Origin: Mesorhizobium atlanticum
GTDB taxonomy: Bacteria; Pseudomonadota; Alphaproteobacteria; Rhizobiales; Rhizobiaceae
Direction: 5' to 3'
Length of the DNA: 64,000 bases
NCBI RefSeq assembly: GCF_003289965.1
Contig: NZ_QMBQ01000001.1
Span: 806,001 to 870,000, forward strand
The notes beneath the pieces were generated by a model. That model saw nothing but the letters and a program-made list of their open reading frames with translations. It was not told the origin of the DNA and did not search any database. Positions within the stretch are counted from its first letter, which is position 1. Each line of letters starts with the position of its first letter. A program made the translations under genes and the position numbers. Below, piece after piece: positions 44,655-52,972 of the stretch.

Positions 44655-45383
44655 TCAGCCGGCCGGCGACAGCGGTGCGAACATGCCGGCGAACCGCTTT
44701 CCGCGCGGCGCCGCATAGCCGCCGATCTTCGATGTTTTCAGGCCGACCTTGAACAGGCTCTCGGCCAGCGTGACGGCGCAGACCACACCGTCGAGCACCG
44801 GAACCCCATGCTCCTCGGACAGGCTGTGCGCGAGGTCGGCCATGCCGGCACAGCCGAGCACGATCGCTTCGGCATGGTCCTCGCGAATGGCGCGCGCAAT
44901 CTCCTGCGATATCCGATGTCTTGCATTCGAACCAGGACGTTCGAGCTCGAGCACGGCGACTTCCGACGAGCGCACCCTGGCGCAGCGCGAGGCGAGGCCG
45001 TATTTGGCCAGATTGTGCTCGATCGCAGGCACCGATCGGGCAAGCGTGGTGACGACGCTGAATTTGCCGGCGACAAGGCTCGCCATATGGAACGCCGCCT
45101 CGCCGATGCCGATCACCGGGGCCTCGGTGGCGCAGCGGGCGGCATCGAGCCCGGTGTCATCGAAGCAGGCGATGACATAGGCATCAGCCGGTGCCTTGCC
45201 CATTTCGGCGATGATGCCCGGAATGGCGAAGACCTCATCGAAATAACCCTCGATGCTCGGCGGGCCGTCGGCGGGATTGACAGCAACGATCTCTGTCGCG
45301 CCTGAGGCGACGCTCGCCGCCGCCTCGCCGATCTTGGCGGTCATCGACGCTGTCGTGTTGGGGTTGATGACGAGAATGCGCAT
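44655..45383 (-). CDS. Hydantoin/Asp-Glu racemase family protein
   Basis: A 242-aa racemase of the HyuE type: MRILVINPNTTASMT start, catalytic cysteines in IACFDDTGLDAAR and LGCAGMADL. Such enzymes racemise hydantoins or release related ring-derived amides. ATG 45383 has GAGG upstream; a TTG at 45398 overlapping the upstream stop is an alternative. As last gene behind a five-gene ABC transporter, it suggests that the transporter takes up a hydantoin-like or chiral amino-acid derivative. Confidence 0.82.
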   Translation of the reverse strand: MRILVINPNTTASMTAKIGEAAASVASGATEIVAVNPADGPPSIEGYFDEVFAIPGIIAEMGKAPADAYVIACFDDTGLDAARCATEAPVIGIGEAAFHMASLVAGKFSVVTTLARSVPAIEHNLAKYGLASRCARVRSSEVAVLELERPGSNARHRISQEIARAIREDHAEAIVLGCAGMADLAHSLSEEHGVPVLDGVVCAVTLAESLFKVGLKTSKIGGYAAPRGKRFAGMFAPLSPAG

Positions 45384-45394
45384 TCCAATCAGCC

Positions 45395-46117
45395 TCAAAT
45401 CTCGCCGCCGAGATAAAGTCGCTTGACCCGGTCGTCGGTCAGCAATTCGGCGGAGTTGCCGCTCAGCGCGACACAGCCGGTGGTCAGCGCATAGGCGCGC
45501 TGCGAGATGCGCAGCGCCATGCGCGAATTCTGCTCGACAAGGAGCACGCTGACCTTCTCGTCACGATTGATGGCGACGATCGAGCGGGCGATGTCCTGGA
45601 CGAGTTTTGGCGCAACGCCGAGCGACGGCTCGTCGAGCAGCAGCAGCTTCGGCTTCGCCATCAGCGCGCGGCCGATGACCAGCATCTGCTGTTCGCCGCC
45701 GCTCATCGTGCCGGCGGCCTGCGAGAAACGCTCCTTGAGCCGGGGAAAGCGCCCCAGCACCATCTCCATCGACGCCGCGATCTCGGCCTTGCTGGTGCGG
45801 GTGAAGGCGCCCATCAGGAGGTTGTCCCTGACCGACATGTAGGGGAAGACGCGGCGCCCTTCCGGCACCATGGCGATGCCCATCTTGACGATCTCGTCGG
45901 GCGCGGCGCCATCGATGCGCTTGCCGCCATAGTGGATCTCGCCGGACCTGATCTTGCGCAGTCCGGTGATGGCGCGAAGGATCGACGACTTGCCGGCGCC
46001 GTTGGCGCCGATCAGCGCGACCGTCTCGCCCTCGTTGACCTCCAGCGAGACGCCCTTCAGCGCGTAGACATGGTCGTAATAGAGCTCGACATTGGCGAAG
46101 TTCAGGATCTGGTTCAT
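45395..46117 (-). CDS. livF: Branched-chain-type ABC transporter ATP-binding protein (LivF)
   Basis: A 240-aa ATPase with Walker A GANGAGKSS, signature MSGGEQQML and LLLDEPSLGVAP, typical for LivF. ATG 46117 overlaps the livG stop (ATGA). It pairs with LivG; substrate may be something other than leucine, since the operon contains a hydantoin-racemase-like gene. Confidence 0.9.
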   Translation of the reverse strand: MNQILNFANVELYYDHVYALKGVSLEVNEGETVALIGANGAGKSSILRAITGLRKIRSGEIHYGGKRIDGAAPDEIVKMGIAMVPEGRRVFPYMSVRDNLLMGAFTRTSKAEIAASMEMVLGRFPRLKERFSQAAGTMSGGEQQMLVIGRALMAKPKLLLLDEPSLGVAPKLVQDIARSIVAINRDEKVSVLLVEQNSRMALRISQRAYALTTGCVALSGNSAELLTDDRVKRLYLGGEI

Positions 46118-46893
46118 AGGCCGATCGCCTCGTCTTCGCTGCCGAGATAGGCTTCGATCACCTTCTCATTGGCCTGGATCTCCGCAGGCGTTCCCTCGGC
46201 GATCTTCTGCCCGAAATTGAGCACGACGAGCCGGTCGGAGATCTTCATCACGGCCGGCATGTCGTGCTCGACCAGAAGGATGGTGAGGCCGCGCTCGCGC
46301 AGGCGCCGCACCATCTCGACCATGCGCATCGTCTCGTCATGGTTCATGCCGGCGAAGGGCTCGTCGAGCAGCAGGATCGAGGGGTTGGTGGCGAGACCGA
46401 TGGCGATGCCCAGAGCGCGCAAGTGGCCGTGCGGTAGGTTGCGGGCGATCTCATGGGCGAGCGAGGAGAGGCCGAGCAGCGCCAGGATCTCGTCGGCGGA
46501 TTGGCCGAAGGCCGCTTCGTCTTCCTTCGCCGTGCCGGTGCCGAGGAAGAAGCCGAACAGGCTCGCCTTCGAGCGCAGGTGATGCGCGATGATGACGTTG
46601 TCGCGCACGCTCATGTTCTTGAAGATGGTGGTTTCCTGGAAGGTGCGCACGACCCCCTTGCGAGCGGCGATGTGGGGCGCGAGGCCGGAGATCCGTTCCC
46701 CTTTTAAACGCACCTCGCCCGTGGTCGGCCTGAGGAAGGACGAGATCAGCTTGAACAAAGTCGACTTGCCGGCGCCGTTCGGACCGATCACCGACAGGAT
46801 CTCCTTCTCGCGCACCGAGAAGGAGACGTTGTTGACCGCGACTAGGCCGCCGAAGCGTTTGGTGATGCCGGAGACCTCGAGCATTTCGGCCAT
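46114..46893 (-). CDS. livG: Branched-chain-type ABC transporter ATP-binding protein (LivG)
   Basis: A 259-aa ATPase with GPNGAGKST and LLLDEPFAGMNHDET. The signature region is degenerate (LPHGHLRALGIAIGLA instead of LSxGxQR), a variation found in LivG proteins. Three bases separate it from livM. Confidence 0.9.
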   Translation of the reverse strand: MAEMLEVSGITKRFGGLVAVNNVSFSVREKEILSVIGPNGAGKSTLFKLISSFLRPTTGEVRLKGERISGLAPHIAARKGVVRTFQETTIFKNMSVRDNVIIAHHLRSKASLFGFFLGTGTAKEDEAAFGQSADEILALLGLSSLAHEIARNLPHGHLRALGIAIGLATNPSILLLDEPFAGMNHDETMRMVEMVRRLRERGLTILLVEHDMPAVMKISDRLVVLNFGQKIAEGTPAEIQANEKVIEAYLGSEDEAIGL

Positions 46894-46896
46894 GGC

Positions 46897-47877
46897 TCAC
46901 CCCTTCTTCCGGGTCGCTTCGGCAAGGCTGAGCAGGCCGTTGGGCAGCACCAGCATCAGGACGATCATCAGGCCGGAATAGATGAGCAGCTGGAATTGGC
47001 CGGTCTGGAACAGAAGGTCCCAGCCGAAATAGAGCACCAGCGTGCCGAGCATCGGACCGAACACATAGCCGAGGCCGCCGAGGAAGCAGTTCAGCATGAA
47101 GTTGACGGAATCGGTGACGGTGAAGCTCGACGGGTAGATCGACTGGGAGATGGCGGCGAAGATGGCGCCGGAAACGCCGCCGAAGAAGGACGAGACGGCA
47201 TAGGCGATGACGCGCAGATAGGCGATGTTGACGCCGATCGAGGAGGCGAGCTCCTCATTCTGCTGCAGGGACTGGCAGAGCTTGCCGATGCGGGAATTGA
47301 CCAGCCGGTACATGATGGCGAAGCAGACCACCATCAGCGTGACCGCCAGCAGATAGAAGGCAAGCCGCGAATTCTGCAGCGTGGCGAAATCGGGGATTAG
47401 CGTGATGCCGAAGACCGACAGCGCGCCGGGCAGCGGAATGCTGACTATGCCCTTGGCGCCGTTGGTGATCGGCAGCGCCAGCGCAAGCAGTCTAGCCACC
47501 TCGGTCAGCACCAGCGTGACCATGGCGAAGTAGACGCCGCGCAGGCGCAGGATCGGCAGGCCGATCAGCACGCTGGCGGCGGCGCAGAACAGGCCGGCAA
47601 CCGGCAGCGTCAGCCAGAACGACCAGCCATGGTTCATCACCAGTATGGCCGAGACGTAGCCGCCCGTCAGCGCATAGGCGCCCTGGCCGATGTTGATGCG
47701 GCCGATGTAGAAGGTGAGCCAGACGCCGGCGCTGGCGATGCTGAGCAGCGCCACCGAGGTCAGCGTGTAATAAAGGTCGAAGCGGCCGCTGGCCGAGATC
47801 GCGACCGGCACGGCGATGAAGACGATCGCCAGGAAAGCGACGACCGCGGCGATCCTGGTGTTGCGATTGACGGTCAT
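46897..47877 (-). CDS. livM: Branched-chain-type ABC transporter permease (LivM)
   Basis: A 326-aa inner-membrane protein with ~9 hydrophobic segments and the LivM pattern NIGQGAYALTGGYVSA near residue 65 plus SYFFGG-like loop (AVSSFFGGVSGAIFA). It follows livH by 7 bp and forms the channel with it. Confidence 0.9.
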   Translation of the reverse strand: MTVNRNTRIAAVVAFLAIVFIAVPVAISASGRFDLYYTLTSVALLSIASAGVWLTFYIGRINIGQGAYALTGGYVSAILVMNHGWSFWLTLPVAGLFCAAASVLIGLPILRLRGVYFAMVTLVLTEVARLLALALPITNGAKGIVSIPLPGALSVFGITLIPDFATLQNSRLAFYLLAVTLMVVCFAIMYRLVNSRIGKLCQSLQQNEELASSIGVNIAYLRVIAYAVSSFFGGVSGAIFAAISQSIYPSSFTVTDSVNFMLNCFLGGLGYVFGPMLGTLVLYFGWDLLFQTGQFQLLIYSGLMIVLMLVLPNGLLSLAEATRKKG

Positions 47878-47884
47878 GGCGCGA

Positions 47885-48751
47885 TCAACCCCAGGGCTTG
47901 CCCATCAGCCCGTTGGGGCGGATCGACAGGAACACCATCAGGGCGGCGAAGATGACGAGATAGGTCACGTCGCCATATTCGCGCAGCACGGTGAGACCGA
48001 CCGACTCCATCATGCCGAGGATGAAGCCGCCGGCGATCGCGCCGCCGACGACGCCGGCGCCACCGATCATCACCATCAGGAAGGCCTTGATCGAGATCGG
48101 CCCGCCGATGCCGGAATTGACGCCGGTGATGGTGACCAGCAGCCCACCGACGACGCCCGCGAGCATGGCGCCCATGGCGAAGCCGATCATCGAATAGCGG
48201 TCGACACGGACGCCCATCAGCTGGGCGGCGACGCGGTCCTGGGCGAGCGCGCGCATGGCGCGGCCGACCCGGCTGTACTGCATGTAGAGCACGAAGGCGG
48301 CGATGAAGACGATCGCCAGCGCGCCGACGACGATGCGGTCGTATGGCATGATGATGCCGACGTCGTTGAAGACTCCCTTGACGATCTTGGGAACGCCGCG
48401 CTGCTTCTCGCCGAACAGAAGCAGGATGACGGCATCGAAGAAAAAGGCGGTCGCGGCGGCGAGCAGCATGGTGCTTTCCTCGCGGTGGCTGCGCCGGATG
48501 ACGGTGCGGAAGAGGAATTTCTCCATCAGCGCGCCGATGATGGCGAGCGTCACGCCCGATGCGAGCAGCGCGACCACGAATGGCAGGCCGAGCTGGCCGT
48601 AGACGGTGTAGGTGATGAACCCGCCCAGCACATACATCTGGCCGTGGGCGAAGTTGAGCACGTTCATCAGGGCGAAGATCAGGGTGAGGCCCAGCGCGAT
48701 CAGCGCGTATTGGGCACCGAGATACAATCCGTTGGCGATGACCTGTTCCAT
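47885..48751 (-). CDS. livH: Branched-chain-type ABC transporter permease (LivH)
   Basis: A 288-aa inner-membrane protein; LNFAHGQMYVLGGFITYTVY near residue 40 and MRALAQDRVAAQLMG in the cytoplasmic loop are LivH marks. GAAGG precedes ATG 48751. A strong hairpin separates it from the upstream receptor gene. Confidence 0.9.
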   Translation of the reverse strand: MEQVIANGLYLGAQYALIALGLTLIFALMNVLNFAHGQMYVLGGFITYTVYGQLGLPFVVALLASGVTLAIIGALMEKFLFRTVIRRSHREESTMLLAAATAFFFDAVILLLFGEKQRGVPKIVKGVFNDVGIIMPYDRIVVGALAIVFIAAFVLYMQYSRVGRAMRALAQDRVAAQLMGVRVDRYSMIGFAMGAMLAGVVGGLLVTITGVNSGIGGPISIKAFLMVMIGGAGVVGGAIAGGFILGMMESVGLTVLREYGDVTYLVIFAALMVFLSIRPNGLMGKPWG

Positions 48752-48767
48752 GGATACCTTCGATCTT

Positions 48768-48801
48768 CCGCGGGGTCGGGCCGATCGCCCGGACCCCGCG
48801 G
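48768..48801 (-). terminator. Intercistronic hairpin between receptor and permease genes
   Basis: CCGCGGGGTC (48768-48777) pairs perfectly with GACCCCGCGG (48792-48801); GGGC/GCCC continues the stem inside. No T-tract follows. Such hairpins often stabilise the upstream receptor mRNA so that binding protein is made in excess. Confidence 0.65.
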
Positions 48802-48832
48802 CAAGCTGGAGGAAGTGACGCTCGAAGGTAAG

Positions 48833-50035
48833 CTAGTCGACGGAGCCGACGAACAGGGTCTGGAATGCGCCGTCCTTGTATTCGTTGACCACCATGGGCA
48901 CCGAGAGCTGGCGCTTCTGGCCGAAGGACGTCGCGCCGACATAGCTGAGCTTCGCGTCGCCCTTCAGGAAGGGATTGGGCGCCGAGAAGGTGTCCATGGT
49001 CTTCTTGAATTCCGCGACGTCGTTGATGGCCGCCGGATTGGCCTTCAGCGTGTCGAGAATGTATTCCAGCGCATAGACCTTGGTGTTGGACTCGTCGTTG
49101 TATTCGCCGAACATCTTGGTGTAGCGGGCGACGAATTCCTTCATCTCGTCCGAAGCGATCTCCGGCGTCGAGGCGCCGCCGACGGAAATGAAGCCGTTGG
49201 CATATTCGCCGGCGCCCTCTTGCAGCACCTTGGCGTCCTGCGCGGTTTCGGTCGAGATCAGGCCTTCATAGCCGAGCTCGCGGGCGGCGCGGATGAGCAG
49301 CGGCGCATTGGCGGGTGCTACGCCCGACAGGACGAGCAGGTCAGGCTTCAGGGCGACGATCGGCGTCAGCACCGGCGTGAAGTCACGTGTGTCGTTCTGG
49401 TAGGTGTCGTTCTGGGCGACGATTTCCAGGCCGAGAGCCTTTGCCGCCTCGACACCGCTGTCGCGCTGGCTGAGCGGGTCGGATTCATTCGCCGCGACAA
49501 AGGCGATCTTCTTCACGCCCTTGTTTTCCTTGAGATATTTATAGATCGCCGGGCCGGACTGGTAGTTGGCGATCATGCCCAGCACGGCATTGGAGGCCGG
49601 CTTTTGGTAGAGCGCCTTGGGGAAAGCGTAGGGGAAATAGATGATGCCGTTGGCCTCGGCGACGGGACGCACCGCGGCCGCGCCGTCGTCGACATTCGGG
49701 CCGACGACATAGTGGATGCCTTCCTGCGCCATTTTCTCCATGCCGGCGATGGCGCGCTTGGGGTCCTTCTGGTCGTCGAAGGTGACGATGTTGATGTTGT
49801 AGGTGTCGTTGCCGATCTTGACGCCGCCGGTCTCATTGAGCCAGGCGGCGCGCGTCTGCATCGAGCGCACGTTCGAGGTGCCCCAGGCGGCGGCCGGGCC
49901 GCTGGTGACGCCGACAAAGCCGATTTTCAGTTCCTTGTTTTCAGCCTGCGCATACGAAATGCCGACAGCGGCAATGGCCAGGGCCGAGACGGCGCCGAGC
50001 GCCATGGATTTCAGAGTCGAGCGACGGTTGATCAT
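48833..50035 (-). CDS. Branched-chain-type ABC transporter substrate-binding protein
   Basis: A 400-aa periplasmic receptor (Peripla_BP_6). Signal peptide: NRRSTLKSMALGAVSALAIA with cleavage after SYAQA. The mature start KELKIGFVGVTSGPAAAWG is typical of Liv-type receptors. AAGGGGA lies ten bases before ATG 50035. It is first in the operon. The many differences from LivJ leave the ligand open; the racemase and lyase-like neighbours suggest a ring compound or aromatic amino-acid derivative. Confidence 0.87.
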   Translation of the reverse strand: MINRRSTLKSMALGAVSALAIAAVGISYAQAENKELKIGFVGVTSGPAAAWGTSNVRSMQTRAAWLNETGGVKIGNDTYNINIVTFDDQKDPKRAIAGMEKMAQEGIHYVVGPNVDDGAAAVRPVAEANGIIYFPYAFPKALYQKPASNAVLGMIANYQSGPAIYKYLKENKGVKKIAFVAANESDPLSQRDSGVEAAKALGLEIVAQNDTYQNDTRDFTPVLTPIVALKPDLLVLSGVAPANAPLLIRAARELGYEGLISTETAQDAKVLQEGAGEYANGFISVGGASTPEIASDEMKEFVARYTKMFGEYNDESNTKVYALEYILDTLKANPAAINDVAEFKKTMDTFSAPNPFLKGDAKLSYVGATSFGQKRQLSVPMVVNEYKDGAFQTLFVGSVD

Positions 50036-50140
50036 ATTGGCAGTTCCCCTTGGTTATCGCGCTTTGTGTTTTGCTCATAGGCTGCGCGGATAGCGTTAAG
50101 GGAAACCGCCTAAGGCGGATTGTCAACATCTTTCTTCGGT

Positions 50141-50152
50141 ATTGTATACAAT
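50141..50152. promoter_or_regulatory. Candidate GntR/FCD operator
   Basis: ATTGTATACAAT is a perfect 12-bp palindrome 106 bp upstream of the receptor start. TTGTATACAA-type sites are typical for FCD GntR proteins, and one is encoded at 43813. TTGACA (complement of 50121-50126) is a possible -35, and CCGCC-TAA-GGCGG (50106-50118) a leader hairpin. Confidence 0.55.
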
Positions 50153-50194
50153 GTTTCGCGAGAATGTGTGCACCCGTCAGGACGGGGCCGAAGG

Positions 50195-50476
50195 CTACTT
50201 CCCGCAATGGTGGTCGTTGATCTTGTTCGTCGCGTTCGCGTCCGGCCCGACGCGGTCGTAGGAGCAAGCGCCGGCGGCGGTGGTGAACAGCTGCTGATCG
50301 TAGTAACGCGGACCGCCGAAGAGCTGATAGAGAAGATCGTCGCTAGCCGGAACATAGCGCTCGCGCTCGACCGGCTGATAATGGCGATGATGATGCTTTT
50401 CACCCGCAACCGCTTGGGCGGACACGGTCGCGACCGTAGCCAGTACGAGCGCAGAGAGGGTCAGGTACTTCATCAT
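50195..50476 (-). CDS. Small secreted histidine-rich protein, unknown
   Basis: A 93-aa protein with a clear signal peptide (MKYLTLSALVLATVATVSA, cut after QAVA), a GEKHHHRHY cluster right after cleavage, aromatic middle (GGPRYYDQQLF) and two cysteines (GACSYD, HHCGK) that could form a disulfide. ATG 50476 or 50473 with AAGG upstream is the start; an in-frame extension to 50656 has no merit. No family recognised; metal binding is a guess from the His cluster. Confidence 0.6.
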   Translation of the reverse strand: MMKYLTLSALVLATVATVSAQAVAGEKHHHRHYQPVERERYVPASDDLLYQLFGGPRYYDQQLFTTAAGACSYDRVGPDANATNKINDHHCGK

Positions 50477-50682
50477 CGACGGCAACCTTCTGGCAGTTTG
50501 GATCCGCAGCATATCCAAAATCAGCAGCGGCGCAAAAGTTCCCGCACTGGCATTTCTCGCCGCCGTGCCGCCAGGTGAAGAACGGCAATCGCGACGGCGG
50601 ATTTTCGACAATGGCCGGGTCCGATGCCGGATATCCTGCATTCGTTCGGCCACCATTCCCGGAGGCCCAAAGGACTAGCCCA

Positions 50683-52179
50683 ATGACAGCCAGAGTGATC
50701 GTCCTCGACGCCAAGCCGCTCAGCACGGAAGATGTCGCGGAGATCGCGCGGCGCAATGCCCGGCTCGTGCTCGGCGAGGAAGCCATGCGCCGCATCCGCG
50801 CAAGCCGCGCCCTGATCGAGCATCTCACCCAGCTCGGCAAGCCGCTCCACGGCGTCACCACCGGGCTCGGCGCCTGCGTCGACACGCCGCTCGCCGAGGC
50901 CGACCTGATTGCCTTCCAGCACAGCGTGCCGCTCAGCCATTCGATGGGCGCCGGCCCGTCGCTGCCGACCGAGGCGGTGCGGGCGCTGATGGCCGCGCGC
51001 ATCTGCGGCATGGCGGCGGGTGGCACCGGTACCTCGGAGGGCGTGGTGCTCGGCCTGCTCGCCGCACTCAACGCCGGCGTCCATCCCGTCATTCCGAGCT
51101 GGGGATCGGTGGGCGCAGCGGATCTCGCACCGCTAGGCCATCTGGCGCGGGCGCTGCGCGGCGACGGCGAGACGGAGTATCAGGGCAGGATCATGCCGTC
51201 GGCCGAGGCGCTGAAGCTCGCCGGGCTCGAACCGCTCGACCTGCGTGAGAAGGACGGCCACGCCATCATCGTCGCCAACAGCCTTTCGACCGGCACGGCG
51301 TGCCTGGCGCTCGAGGAAGTCGCGTGCCTGATCGACTGGTCGCTGGCGGCGGTAGCGTTGAACTACGAGGCGTTCCGAGCATCGCTCAAGGCCATCGACG
51401 AGGGCGCGCTGGCGGCGCGGCCGGCCTTCGGCCAAGTCGAGATCGGCGCGCGGCTGCGGGCCGAGCTTTCAGGCAGCGGGCTGTGGCAAGACAACGCCGC
51501 GCGGCGCCTGCAGGATCCGCTCAGCTTCCGCTGCGTGCCGCAGGTGTGGGGCGGGTTGCTCCATGCCTATGAGCAGGCGAAGCTGGCGACGGAGATAGAG
51601 CTTGGCCATTCCGGCGACAATCCGGTCATCCTGCCTGAGGCGGAGCAGGTCGTCTCCAACGGCAATTTCGACCTCACCGCCTTCACGCTGACCTGGGAAA
51701 GCCTCGGCCAGGCTTTGGCGCATTGCGCGGTCGGCACCGCCAACCGCTCGATGAAGCTGATGTCGCCGACGGTGGCGGAGCTGCCGCGCTTCCTGTCGGC
51801 CAGGGGCGGCAGCCGCCAGGGATACGCGGAATTGCAGAAACCGGTCGCAGCGCTCGAAGCCGAGATCCGGCACCTCGCCAATCCGATGTCGCTCAGCCCG
51901 CTCGCGATCTCGGACGGCGTCGAGGACCAGTCGTCGATGGCGCCGCGCGTGGTGGCCAAGACGGCGGGGATCATCGAGCGCCTGCGCTATCTGGTGGCGA
52001 TGGAGCTGATCTTCGCCGCCACGGGCGTGGAGTTGCGCGGCGTGCTGGACTCGATGGGCGAAGGCGCGCGGCGCAGCTATGAGGCCGTGCGGGCGCTGGT
52101 CGCCCCGCTCGACGACGATCGCGAGATGAGCGCCGACATGGCCCGCGTCGCGCGCATGGTGGCGGGACCGAGGCTGTGA
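50683..52179 (+). CDS. Histidine/aromatic ammonia-lyase homologue without MIO triad
   Basis: A 498-aa protein of the HAL/PAL fold, full length. The MIO-forming Ala-Ser-Gly of GSxGASGDLAPL is replaced: here GSVGAADLAPLGH (141-153), one residue shorter with no Ser-Gly. The loop tyrosine (YGVNTGFG, Tyr53 in HAL) is His56 in HGVTTGLG, and the second catalytic tyrosine (QDPYSxRC) is Leu280 in QDPLSFRC. The substrate asparagine (N199), R283 and a VEDQSS motif remain. It should not work as a normal ammonia-lyase. ATG 50683 has AAAGGA 8 bases upstream. It is divergent from the small secreted protein and the liv-type operon. Confidence 0.85.
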   Translation: MTARVIVLDAKPLSTEDVAEIARRNARLVLGEEAMRRIRASRALIEHLTQLGKPLHGVTTGLGACVDTPLAEADLIAFQHSVPLSHSMGAGPSLPTEAVRALMAARICGMAAGGTGTSEGVVLGLLAALNAGVHPVIPSWGSVGAADLAPLGHLARALRGDGETEYQGRIMPSAEALKLAGLEPLDLREKDGHAIIVANSLSTGTACLALEEVACLIDWSLAAVALNYEAFRASLKAIDEGALAARPAFGQVEIGARLRAELSGSGLWQDNAARRLQDPLSFRCVPQVWGGLLHAYEQAKLATEIELGHSGDNPVILPEAEQVVSNGNFDLTAFTLTWESLGQALAHCAVGTANRSMKLMSPTVAELPRFLSARGGSRQGYAELQKPVAALEAEIRHLANPMSLSPLAISDGVEDQSSMAPRVVAKTAGIIERLRYLVAMELIFAATGVELRGVLDSMGEGARRSYEAVRALVAPLDDDREMSADMARVARMVAGPRL

Positions 52180-52204
52180 GCGGCCGAGAGGTCAGCTACA
52201 GGCC

Positions 52205-52972
52205 TCAGTGGTAGTAGATGCCGCCGTCGACGTTGAGCGCCTGGCCGGTGACGAAGGCCGACAGGTCCGAGGCGAAGAACAGTACCGGGCCGATAATGTC
52301 CTCCGGCGCGCCGAGGCGCTTCAGCGCGGCAACTTCTTCCCAGTGGCGGATCGCGGCTTCGCTGCCCAGATTGTTCTTGCCCATCTCGGTCAGGATGATG
52401 CCGGGGCAGATCGCGTTGACGGTGACGCCGTCCATGCCGACCTCCTGCGCCAGCACGCGGGTGAGCGTGATCACCACCGCCTTGGTCGCCGCGTAGTGGC
52501 CTTGCGTCGGCACGCCCTGGCGGCCGGCGATCGATGCGATGTTAATCACCCTGCCCGACTTCCTGGCGCGCATATGCGGCAGCACCGCCTGGCACATCAT
52601 CAGCACGCCCTTGGCGTTGACGTCGAAATGCGCGTCCCAGTTGGCCTCGTCGAGATCCTGCAGCAGGCTGGGCTTCAAGATGCCGGCATTGTTGACCAGC
52701 ACGTCGATGCTGCCCGCGGCCTTCAGCAGCGCCTGTGCGGTCGCCTCGACGTCCTTCTTCTTGCTGACGTCCATCGTGTAGACATAAGCCTTGCGGCCGG
52801 CCGCCTCGATCTCGCCCCTGGTCACGTCGAGCTCGGCAGCCTGCGAGGGAAGATCGGTGATAGCGACATCGAAGCCCGCTTCGGCGAGCCCCTTCGCGAG
52901 CGCCCTGCCGATGCCGCGGCTGGCGCCGGTGACGAGAGCCGTCTTGCCCTTGGCTTCAGGAAGAATGGTCAT
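52205..52972 (-). CDS. Short-chain dehydrogenase (sugar/polyol operon, distal)
   Basis: A 255-aa classical SDR with TGASRGIGRALA, NNAG (VLVNNAGILK), serine in NIASIAG and YAATK (Tyr/Lys pair). ICPGIILTEM and a C-terminal GQALNVDGG are usual. It overlaps the PfkB gene by 4 bp (ATGA) and is the last gene of the sugar operon. It probably oxidises an imported sugar, polyol or a lactone-forming aldose; which is not shown. Confidence 0.88.
   Translation of the reverse strand: MTILPEAKGKTALVTGASRGIGRALAKGLAEAGFDVAITDLPSQAAELDVTRGEIEAAGRKAYVYTMDVSKKKDVEATAQALLKAAGSIDVLVNNAGILKPSLLQDLDEANWDAHFDVNAKGVLMMCQAVLPHMRARKSGRVINIASIAGRQGVPTQGHYAATKAVVITLTRVLAQEVGMDGVTVNAICPGIILTEMGKNNLGSEAAIRHWEEVAALKRLGAPEDIIGPVLFFASDLSAFVTGQALNVDGGIYYH

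Noticed and set aside
47816..50080. A 754-codon plus-strand frame opposite the liv-type genes
   Set aside because: Antisense shadow; low-complexity Asp/Gly/Arg/His content and no ribosome site.
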